Translations under genes and position numbers: made by a program
In this document: one piece after another, positions 1 through 5,463 of the stretch
How the letters are laid out: every line of letters begins with the position of its first letter
Position numbering within the stretch: the stretch's first letter is position 1
The notes under the pieces: generated by a model
What the model saw: the letters and a program-made list of their open reading frames with translations, nothing else
Told to the model about the DNA's origin: nothing
Database searches by the model: none
NCBI GenBank assembly: GCA_044370695.1
Contig: JBILVB010000217.1
Coordinates: forward strand, 1-5,463
Source of the DNA: JBEIFW01 sp044370695
GTDB taxonomy: Bacteria; Actinomycetota; Acidimicrobiia; Acidimicrobiales; Ilumatobacteraceae
Direction: 5' to 3'
DNA: 5,463 nt

Positions 1-2498
1 GCCTCGGCCTCGTCGGCAGCGACGATGTCGACCACCCCGTTGGGTACCTGGACCGCCATCGGGCCCACCTCCTCGGGGCGGAACACCCCCAGGCCGCCGC
101 CTTCGATCATCGCGGGGCCGCCCATCCCGATGTTCGAGTTGGGCGTGGCGATCACCACGTCGCAGCAGCCGAGCAGCGCGGCGTTGCCGGCGAAGCACCG
201 GCCGGAGTTGATCCCGACCAGCGGCACGAGCCCGGACAGCTGTGCGAACCAGAGGAAGGCGAGGCAGTCGAGCCCGCCCCCGCCGACGGCATCGGTGTCG
301 CCGGGTCGGCCGCCGCCGCCCTCGGTGAGCAGTACCACCGGCAGGCGCTGGCGCTCGGCGAGCTCGAACAGGCGGTCCTTCTTGCGGTGGTTCTGCTGGC
401 CCTGCGTACCGGCGAGCACCGTGTAGTCGTAGGACAGCACGACCGTCGGGTGGCCCCCGACACGTCCGACCCCGGTGACCATGCCGTCGGCCGGTGTCTT
501 CTCGATCAGCTCCTGCAGCGGCCGGCGGCGCCGTTGGGCGGCGATCGCGAGCGCGCCGTACTCGACGAAGGAACCCTCGTCGACGAGATCCGCCACGTTC
601 TCGCGAGCCGTGCGCTGGTTGGTCTTGCGGCGCCGGGCGACGGCGTCGGGCCGGCGGTGGTCGAGGCCGATGTCGTGGCGCTCGATCACCTCGGCGAGGT
701 CGGGCCGGATCCGGTCGAGGTCGACGGCCTGCTCGCCGCCACCGCCCGCGCCGGCCACGTCGGCCGGTTCGAGCACGACGAGCACGTGGTCCTCCCAGAC
801 GGTGTCGCCCCGGGCGACGGTCACCTGCACGACCCGGCCCGAGACGGTGGCGGTGACGACGTGCTCCATCTTCATCGCCTCCATCACGGCGACCTGGGCC
901 CCGACGGGGATCAGGTCGCCTTCGGCGACGTCGACCGACACGATCGTGCCCTGGATCGGCGCCCGGACCACCGGACCGTCCTCGACGGCGACGGGTGCCA
1001 CGACGGCGGGCGCCCCGTCGGACTTGCCGAGGGCCAGCACCGCGAGCGGGTCGTCGCTCGTGACGCGCACTCCGGCCAGCCCGGGTCGGGCGGCCCCGCC
1101 GACGGTCGGGCCGGTCACCGGAGGCGGCGCGGCGGCGACGAGTTCGGCGACGTGGGCGTCGACGAAGCGGGTGGTGGCCGTCCAGGCCCGCACCTCGGGC
1201 CGCTCGAGCAAGGCTCGAAGGATGCCGGCGTTGGTCGCCACCCCCTCGACGCGCAGCTCGCGCAGGGTGCGGGCTGCCTTGCCGAGCAGGTCGTCGAGAC
1301 GGCCCGAGGGGACCGACACGACGAGCTTGGCCAGCAGCGAGTCGAACGCCGGGCTCGGCCGGTCGCCCACCGCCGCCCCGGTGTCGACCCGGACGCCGGG
1401 TCCACCGGGCACGTCGAGCGCGCTGATCGTGCCACCGGCCGGTTTCACCGTGCCGTCGGCGGCGAGCACCTCACGGTTGATCCGGAGCTGCACCGCTGCA
1501 CCCCGCACCGCCGGCGGCGTCGCCAGGCCGAGCTCGGCCAGCGAGGCCCCCGCCGCGATCCGGAGCTGGGCCTGGACGAGATCGACACCGGTGACCTCCT
1601 CGGTCACGGTGTGTTCCACCTGCAGGCGCGCGTTGGCCTCGATGAACGCGAACGTGCCGGCCGCCGTGTCGACCAGGAACTCGACGGTGCCGGCGCCGCG
1701 GTAGCCGACGGACGCGGCGAGGCGCACGGCGGCGTCGTGCAGGGCGGCGCGCACGACGTCGTCGAGATCCGGGGCCGGCGCCAGCTCGACGAGCTTCTGG
1801 TGGCGGCGCTGCAGGCTGCAGTCCCGGGTGCCGAGGTGGATCACGGCCCCGGTGGCGTCGCCGAGCACCTGCACCTCGACGTGGCGGGCGCGCTCGACGA
1901 GGCGTTCGGCGTACACGTCACCGTTGCCGAAGGCGGCCAGCGCCTCGGACCGGGCCCGCTCCCAGGCTTCCGCCAGTTCGTCCACGCTGCGGACCAGACG
2001 CATGCCCCGCCCGCCGCCACCGGCGATCGCCTTGAGCACCAACGGTCCGTGCGCGGCGAGGAACTCGCCGGCGGCCTCGAGCGAGGTCGGGCCGTCGGTC
2101 GCGGGCAACACCGGGACCCCGGCCGCGGTCGCCGCCCGGCGGGCCGCCGCCTTGTCGCCGAGGGCGGCCATCGCCGACGGGGTGGGCCCGACGAAGACCA
2201 GGCCGGCGGCTTCGACGGCGGCGGCGAACCCGGCGTCCTCCGACAGGAACCCGTAGCCGGGGTGCACTGCGTCGCACCGTGCGTCGAGCGCGAGCGAGAC
2301 GAGCCGGTCGCGCTCGAGGTACGCCGCGACGCCGCTGCGGCCCAACGGCACCACCGCGTCGGCGAGCCGCCCGGCCAGCGATCCTGCGTCGTCGCCCGAC
2401 TCGACCGCGACCGACGCGATCCCGAGATCGGCCGCGGCCCGGATCACGCGCACGGCGATCTCGCCGCGGTTCGCGACCAGCACCCTCGTCACACTCAT
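1..2498 (-). CDS. Single-chain biotin-dependent acyl-CoA carboxylase (biotin carboxylase, biotin carrier and carboxyltransferase domains), C-terminus cut off by window edge
   Basis: Enzymes of this kind carboxylate biotin with ATP and bicarbonate, then transfer the carboxyl group to an acyl-CoA in the cytoplasm. The ATG at 2498 is followed by VLVANRGEIAVRVIRAA, the classic biotin carboxylase N-terminus. Residues about 1-445 are biotin carboxylase: ATP-grasp loop K156-AIAGGGGRGM-166, RRHQK ending at K235, and the catalytic stretch E287, N289, R291, Q293, E295. A linker of roughly 60 residues leads to the biotin carrier domain (about 508-580), with AMKM and biotinyl lysine K543. The carboxyltransferase begins near 595, with TEGGGGRPGD at 725-734 and NSGRCFAGNAALLG at 764-777; it runs off the window after residue 832. 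Domain order and motif style fit the single-chain long-chain acyl-CoA carboxylase (LCC) described from Mycobacterium avium subsp. paratuberculosis, about 120 kDa, so perhaps 250 residues are missing. The true substrate cannot be read from sequence. It follows the MarC-family gene on the same strand by 42 bp. Confidence 0.93.
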   Translation of the reverse strand, partial: MSVTRVLVANRGEIAVRVIRAAADLGIASVAVESGDDAGSLAGRLADAVVPLGRSGVAAYLERDRLVSLALDARCDAVHPGYGFLSEDAGFAAAVEAAGLVFVGPTPSAMAALGDKAAARRAATAAGVPVLPATDGPTSLEAAGEFLAAHGPLVLKAIAGGGGRGMRLVRSVDELAEAWERARSEALAAFGNGDVYAERLVERARHVEVQVLGDATGAVIHLGTRDCSLQRRHQKLVELAPAPDLDDVVRAALHDAAVRLAASVGYRGAGTVEFLVDTAAGTFAFIEANARLQVEHTVTEEVTGVDLVQAQLRIAAGASLAELGLATPPAVRGAAVQLRINREVLAADGTVKPAGGTISALDVPGGPGVRVDTGAAVGDRPSPAFDSLLAKLVVSVPSGRLDDLLGKAARTLRELRVEGVATNAGILRALLERPEVRAWTATTRFVDAHVAELVAAAPPPVTGPTVGGAARPGLAGVRVTSDDPLAVLALGKSDGAPAVVAPVAVEDGPVVRAPIQGTIVSVDVAEGDLIPVGAQVAVMEAMKMEHVVTATVSGRVVQVTVARGDTVWEDHVLVVLEPADVAGAGGGGEQAVDLDRIRPDLAEVIERHDIGLDHRRPDAVARRRKTNQRTARENVADLVDEGSFVEYGALAIAAQRRRRPLQELIEKTPADGMVTGVGRVGGHPTVVLSYDYTVLAGTQGQQNHRKKDRLFELAERQRLPVVLLTEGGGGRPGDTDAVGGGGLDCLAFLWFAQLSGLVPLVGINSGRCFAGNAALLGCCDVVIATPNSNIGMGGPAMIEGGGLGVFRPEEVGPMAVQVPNGVVDIVAADEAE

Positions 2499-2505
2499 GT
2501 GTCCC

Positions 2506-2510
2506 CCTCC
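2506..2510 (-). promoter_or_regulatory. Ribosome binding site of the carboxylase gene
   Basis: On the minus strand GGAGG, continuing as GGAGGGGGACAC, sits 7 bases before the ATG at 2498. It is a near-perfect Shine-Dalgarno sequence and supports this start. It lies in the 42-bp gap after the MarC-family stop codon. No separate promoter is evident in that gap. Confidence 0.8.
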
Positions 2511-2540
2511 TGCGTGCGGGGCCATCCTGCCCGGTGCGGC

Positions 2541-3146
2541 CTAGGCCGCGGCCAATCCGCGCACGCCGTCCGCGACGAGCTCGACGGCGATGGCCGCCGT
2601 GAGCAGGCCCATGATCTGGCTGAGGACGTGAAGGGCGTTGTCGCTCAGGTATTTCGCGACCCCGGCGGCGAACCGCAGGCACAGCAGCGTTCCCGCCAGC
2701 GCCGCGACGAGACCGGCGACGGCGACGGCCACGCCGGGCACGTCGCCGGCGCCACGCACGGCGACCATCGTCGCGGCGATCGCACCCGGGCCGGCCAGCA
2801 GCGGGGTGCCCAGGGGGACGAGGGCCACGTTGTGGGTGGCCGGGGTGTCGTCATCGGGCTTCCAGGGGCCGAGCAGCTGCAGCGCCACCAGGCTGAGCAG
2901 CAGGCCTCCGGCGACCTGCAGCGCGCTCAACGAGATCCCGAGCACGCGCAGCACGACGTCGCCGAACAGTGCGAACCCCAGGATGAGCACCGTCGCCAGG
3001 CCGGTCGCCTGCCAGGCGGCCCGGCGCCGGCGGGCCGCGTCGAGGTCGCGGGTCAGGGCGAGGAAGATGGGCACGTTGCCGGGTGGGTCGAGGATCACCC
3101 CGACGGTGACCGCCGTGCGCACGAACAACTCGACCCGGTCCTCCAC
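2541..3146 (-). CDS. MarC family (UPF0056) integral membrane protein
   Basis: This 201-residue protein matches the MarC family in length and pattern. The first half carries DPPGNVPIFLALT at about residues 20-32, and the second half carries VPLGTPLLAGPGAIA at about 110-124. These are the paired, re-entrant-like motifs of the family's inverted repeat. Hydrophobic stretches at about 6-28, 47-70, 72-93, 107-131, 135-159 and 176-197 give six likely membrane helices; IMGLLTAAIAVEL near 168-180 is also typical. The molecular function of MarC proteins is unsettled: E. coli MarC was once linked to multiple antibiotic resistance, a role later disputed, so transport is only a guess. The start is a GTG at 3146 without a strong Shine-Dalgarno sequence. 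It is chosen because family similarity begins within the next few residues and no other good start lies upstream. The gene probably shares a transcript with the carboxylase. Confidence 0.9.
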   Translation of the reverse strand: MEDRVELFVRTAVTVGVILDPPGNVPIFLALTRDLDAARRRRAAWQATGLATVLILGFALFGDVVLRVLGISLSALQVAGGLLLSLVALQLLGPWKPDDDTPATHNVALVPLGTPLLAGPGAIAATMVAVRGAGDVPGVAVAVAGLVAALAGTLLCLRFAAGVAKYLSDNALHVLSQIMGLLTAAIAVELVADGVRGLAAA

Positions 3147-3193
3147 GACGCCCAGTGTGGCCCCCCCGCCGCGCCGCCCGCGAGGATGCGCCC
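3147..3193. promoter_or_regulatory. 47-bp divergent intergenic region between the marC-family and doxX-family genes
   Basis: Both gene groups start outward from this gap, so promoters for both directions should lie in it or within the 5' ends of the opposing genes. It is extremely G/C rich, includes a run of seven C at 3161-3167, and shows no recognisable -10/-35 pair on either strand. I see no inverted repeat convincing enough to call an operator. The promoter role is inferred from gene orientation only. Confidence 0.4.
3182..3186 (+). promoter_or_regulatory. Ribosome binding site of the doxX-family gene
   Basis: GAGGA ends 7 bases before the ATG at 3194. This decides the start: an earlier in-frame GTG at 3155 would add 13 residues (WPPRRAARED-like, charged and unlike the family) and would lie almost against the start of the divergent gene. 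Confidence 0.65.
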
Positions 3194-3703
3194 ATGGAGC
3201 ACGTGGATCTGGCCCTGTTGGTGTTGCGGGTCGCCGTCGGGGTCACGATGGCGTTGCACGGCTGGAACAAGGTCCGCAACGGCATCGGCGGCACGGCCAA
3301 GTGGTTCGACTCGATGGGCATGAAGCCCGGGACGCTGAATGCTTGGTTGGCGGCCGGCACCGAGATCGGCGGCGGCGCGCTGCTCGCTCTCGGGCTGTTC
3401 ACGCCGCTGGCCGGAGCCTCGATCGTCGGGCTGATGGTGGTGGCGGGCTGGACGTCGCACCGGGACAAGGGGTTCTTCGTGTTCCGGCCGGGCCAGGGCT
3501 GGGAGTACGTGTTCGTGCTGGCCGTCGTCGGCTTCGCCGTGGGCGCGATCGGCGCCGGGCAGTGGTCGCTCGATGCGGCGTTCGGGATCGTCGAGGACGG
3601 CTACGTCGAGGGATGGTGGGGCGCAGGCGTCGCCGGGGTGCTCGGCATCGGCGGTGGGATCGCGCAGATGGCGGTCTTCTACCGGCCGCCGGCCAAGGCG
3701 TGA
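3194..3703 (+). CDS. DoxX family membrane protein
   Basis: This 169-residue protein begins MEHVDLALLVLRVAVGVTMA and continues with LHGWNKV, the conserved start of DoxX proteins. WLAAGTEIGGGALLALGLFT (residues 51-70) and GWTSHRDKGFFVFRPGQGWE (85-104) are strongly typical of the actinobacterial branch. Hydrophobic segments at about 5-22, 48-68, 70-86 and 104-121 form the usual four-helix core. A fifth at about 142-162 precedes the FYRPP C-terminus. Named members include the thiosulfate:quinone oxidoreductase subunit DoxD of Acidianus and mycobacterial DoxX, which is linked to a membrane oxidoreductase complex with superoxide dismutase and a thiosulfate sulfurtransferase. Neither partner is visible here, so a redox role is only suggested. 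It is the first visible gene of the right-hand operon and overlaps the next start by four bases. The start at 3194 rather than 3155 follows from the Shine-Dalgarno sequence and family similarity. Confidence 0.9.
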   Translation: MEHVDLALLVLRVAVGVTMALHGWNKVRNGIGGTAKWFDSMGMKPGTLNAWLAAGTEIGGGALLALGLFTPLAGASIVGLMVVAGWTSHRDKGFFVFRPGQGWEYVFVLAVVGFAVGAIGAGQWSLDAAFGIVEDGYVEGWWGAGVAGVLGIGGGIAQMAVFYRPPAKA

Positions 3704-4101
3704 GCGGGCGCACCGCTGCGCTGCCGACCAAGTCCTGCGTCGGGTGCGGGCGGACCATGACCTGGCGCAAGGCGTGGGCGCGCACGTGGGACGAGGTGCG
3801 CTGGTGCAGCGAGGCCTGCCGTCGTCGAGGCCGGCGTGACGTCGACAGCGAGCTCGAGACGGCGATCCGTGCGCTGCTCGCAGCCCGGTCGAGCGGCGCT
3901 TCGATCTGCCCGTCGGAGGCGGCACGCGCCATCGGCGGTGCCCACGGCACGGACTGGCGGGAGTTGATGGAGCCGGCCCGGGCGGCCGCGCGCCGGCTCG
4001 TCGACGCGGGCGAGGTGGAGATCACCCAGGGCGGACAGGTGGTGGACCCGTCGCGGGCCCGGGGTCCGATCCGCATCCGACCCGTCGGAGGTCGTCGGTG
4101 A
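3700..4101 (+). CDS. DUF2256 and DUF3253 domain protein (small zinc-finger protein)
   Basis: This 133-residue protein of unknown function joins two domains. Residues about 9-45 are DUF2256: CVGCGRTMTWRKAWARTWDE followed by VRWCSEACRRR. C13, C16, C36 and C40 form a CxxC...CxxxC set expected to bind one zinc ion, and the WRK, WAR and WDEV words are family hallmarks. Residues about 48-129 are DUF3253, recognised by AIRALLAAR, ICPSEAARAIGG, DWRELM, AARRLVDAGEVEITQGG and VDPSRARGPIRIR. I read the second part as a small winged-helix-like fold, which would fit nucleic-acid binding; that is inference. The very basic C-terminus agrees with it. The GTG start at 3700 overlaps the doxX stop as GTGA and has no good Shine-Dalgarno sequence of its own, so translation probably depends on coupling. 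A later Met at residue 20 would lose two of the four cysteines. Its own stop overlaps the photolyase start. From memory, DUF2256 genes often lie beside photolyase or cryptochrome genes, which suggests an accessory role. Confidence 0.88.
   Translation: MSGRTAALPTKSCVGCGRTMTWRKAWARTWDEVRWCSEACRRRGRRDVDSELETAIRALLAARSSGASICPSEAARAIGGAHGTDWRELMEPARAAARRLVDAGEVEITQGGQVVDPSRARGPIRIRPVGGRR
4087..4091 (+). promoter_or_regulatory. Ribosome binding site of the photolyase gene, inside the preceding CDS
   Basis: GGAGG lies 6 bases before the GTG at 4098, within the last codons of the DUF2256/DUF3253 gene. It supports the GTG start. It also means the photolyase can both initiate independently and be coupled to its upstream neighbour. 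Confidence 0.75.
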
Positions 4102-5456
4102 GCGCGGCGGTGGTCGTGTTCACCCGTGACCTGCGGGTGCGTGACCATCCGGCGCTCGCCGCCGCGGTGGCCTCGGCCGACCGGATCGTGCCGCTGTTCG
4201 TGTTCGACGACGCCGTGCTCGGCCGCTTCGGCGCCCCGAACCGGGTGCGCTACCTGCTCGACTCGCTCGCCGACCTCGACGGTTCGCTGCGCCGGCTCGG
4301 CGGTGCGCTCGTGGTGCGCCGAGGCGCATGGGCGCCCACGGTCGCGGCCCTCGTCGCCGAGACCGGTGCCGCGGCGGTGCACCTCGGTGCCGACGTGTCG
4401 GCGCTGGCGACCCGGCGCCTCGCCGGGCTGCGCCGGGCGGTCGGGGAGCGGGTCGCCGTCCACGACCATCCGGGGATCACCGTGGTGCCGCCGCTCGCGG
4501 TCGGGCCGGCGTCGGGTGGCCCGGGGGTGATCTTCACCCCGTACTACAAGCGCTGGGCGGTGGCGCCGTGGCGGGCGCTCGCCCCGACGCCCACTGCGCT
4601 CCGTCTGCCCGACGGCCTCGATCCCGGTCGCCTACCTGCGCTCGGGGAGCTCACCGCCGGGGCTCCGTCGCCCGACGTGCTCGCGGGCGGCGAGACGGTG
4701 GCCACGGAGCGCTTGCGGCGCTGGGCCGCCGAGCACCTCGCCGCTTACGACACCGGGCGCGACGACCTCGCCGCGGCGTCGACGTCGCGGATCTCGGCCG
4801 ACGTGCACTTCGGCTGCCTGTCGCCGCTCGAGGTGGCCACCCGCCTTCGGGATCGGCCCGGTGGGGGGCCGTTCGTGCGGCAGCTGTGCTGGCGGGACTT
4901 CTACGCCCAGCTGCTCGCCGCCCGCCCGCAGGTCGCCACCGGTGACGTGCGCGACGCCCGCATCGCGTGGGTCGAGGGCGACGAGGCCGACGAGGGGTTC
5001 GCCGCCTGGGCCGAGGCCCGCACGGGCTACCCGGTCGTCGACGCCGCGATGCGTCAGTTGCGCGCCGAAGGGTTCGTCCACAACCGGGCGCGGATGATCG
5101 TGGCGTCGTTCCTGTGCAAGGACCTCGCCGTCGACTGGCGGCGCGGCGCCGCCCACTTCCTCGACTGGCTCGTCGACGGCGACCTCGCGTCGAACCAGTT
5201 GAACTGGCAGTGGACGGCCGGCACCGGGACCGACTCGAATCCGAGCCGGATCTTCAACCCGACGGTGCAGTCCACGCGCTTCGATCCCCGCGGCGACTAC
5301 ATCCGTCGGTGGCTGCCCGAGTTGGGTTCCGTGACGGGCAAGGAGATCCACGCGCCCGAGCCGGCCACCCGGCGGCGATGCGGCTACCCCGGCCCGGTCG
5401 TCGACCACGCCGAGGCGATCGCGGCGTACAAGGCCCGCAACGCCGGTCGGCGCTGA
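4098..5456 (+). CDS. phrB: Deoxyribodipyrimidine photolyase (cryptochrome/photolyase family, probably CPD-specific)
   Basis: This 452-residue protein is complete and of normal length. It would use blue or near-UV light and reduced FAD to split UV-induced pyrimidine dimers in DNA. Residues about 4-130 are the alpha/beta antenna domain (VVVFTRDLRVRDHPAL at 5-20). FTPYYKRW (146-153) leads into the helical FAD domain, about 200-450. FAD-binding words are YDTGRDD (217-223), TSRIS (229-233) and HFGCLSP (237-243). By comparison with E. coli PhrB, the electron-transfer tryptophans are W304, W347 and W370, the flavin N5 asparagine is N366, and dimer-contacting residues are W265, N329, R330, M333 and W372. 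Methionine at 333, rather than the histidine of (6-4) photolyases, favours CPD repair. The LASNQLNWQW version of the FAD loop is common in actinobacterial enzymes. The antenna cofactor cannot be told. The GTG start at 4098 is supported by GGAGG and by family similarity from residue 4; it overlaps the previous stop by four bases. Confidence 0.95.
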   Translation: MSAAVVVFTRDLRVRDHPALAAAVASADRIVPLFVFDDAVLGRFGAPNRVRYLLDSLADLDGSLRRLGGALVVRRGAWAPTVAALVAETGAAAVHLGADVSALATRRLAGLRRAVGERVAVHDHPGITVVPPLAVGPASGGPGVIFTPYYKRWAVAPWRALAPTPTALRLPDGLDPGRLPALGELTAGAPSPDVLAGGETVATERLRRWAAEHLAAYDTGRDDLAAASTSRISADVHFGCLSPLEVATRLRDRPGGGPFVRQLCWRDFYAQLLAARPQVATGDVRDARIAWVEGDEADEGFAAWAEARTGYPVVDAAMRQLRAEGFVHNRARMIVASFLCKDLAVDWRRGAAHFLDWLVDGDLASNQLNWQWTAGTGTDSNPSRIFNPTVQSTRFDPRGDYIRRWLPELGSVTGKEIHAPEPATRRRCGYPGPVVDHAEAIAAYKARNAGRR

Positions 5457-5463
5457 CCCGCCC

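Noticed and set aside
2503..2521. A possible hairpin in which CCCC (minus strand, 2521-2518) pairs with the GGGG of the carboxylase ribosome binding site.
   Set aside because: Only four base pairs around a loop of about ten; chance pairing of this size is common at this G+C content.
3161..3167. A run of seven C between the divergent genes, considered as a phase-variable tract.
   Set aside because: The run is short, lies in a G/C-rich background, and nothing nearby resembles a phase-variable surface gene.
3155..3193. An upstream GTG start for the doxX gene adding 13 residues.
   Set aside because: The added residues do not resemble the family, and there is a good Shine-Dalgarno sequence for the ATG at 3194.
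387..3323. A 978-codon open frame on the plus strand, antisense to the carboxylase and the marC-family gene.
   Set aside because: It is rich in His, Arg, Gly and Asp with no recognisable domain, and it runs across two clear minus-strand genes and into the doxX gene. Long empty antisense frames are expected in DNA this GC-rich.
2638..3699. A possible upstream extension of the DUF2256/DUF3253 gene in the same open frame.
   Set aside because: The extension is antisense to the marC-family gene and out of frame over doxX, and its composition is low-complexity. Family similarity starts right after the GTG at 3700.
3399..4469. A 356-codon minus-strand open frame opposite the doxX, DUF2256 and photolyase genes.
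   Set aside because: No family features, Arg/Pro/His-rich, and fully overlapped by three well-supported genes on the other strand.
4632..5408. A 258-codon minus-strand open frame opposite the photolyase FAD domain.
   Set aside because: It is a shadow of the photolyase; the plus-strand frame carries all diagnostic motifs.

Overview
The window reads as ordinary chromosome from a very GC-rich bacterium (well above 70% G+C by eye, strong G/C at third codon positions, GTG as well as ATG starts). The gene set suggests a high-GC actinobacterium: a single-chain biotin-dependent acyl-CoA carboxylase, a DoxX protein of actinobacterial type and a photolyase of actinobacterial type. Acidimicrobiia or a relative is possible, but nothing here fixes the taxon. 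I see no RNA genes, mobile elements, CRISPR arrays or long repeats.

There are five genes in two divergent groups around a 47-bp gap (3147-3193). The left group is on the minus strand. A MarC-family six-helix membrane protein (3146 to 2541) is followed, 42 bp downstream, by a large carboxylase (from 2498 down to the window edge). The carboxylase joins biotin carboxylase, biotin carrier and carboxyltransferase domains in one chain. 832 residues are visible, and the C-terminal part of the carboxyltransferase lies outside the window.

The right group is on the plus strand: a DoxX-family membrane protein (3194-3703), a 133-residue DUF2256 + DUF3253 zinc-finger protein (3700-4101) and a complete DNA photolyase (4098-5456). 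Each junction is a 4-base GTGA overlap in which the GTG start of one gene contains part of the TGA stop of the previous one. The three are therefore probably co-transcribed and translationally coupled. Only 7 bases follow the photolyase stop, so whether the operon continues cannot be seen.

The photolyase is the only gene in the right group with a clear biochemical role: light-driven repair of UV-induced pyrimidine dimers. The most interesting point is the small uncharacterised zinc-finger protein coupled to it, a candidate accessory factor. The carboxylase belongs to acyl-CoA metabolism and has no evident link to the right group.
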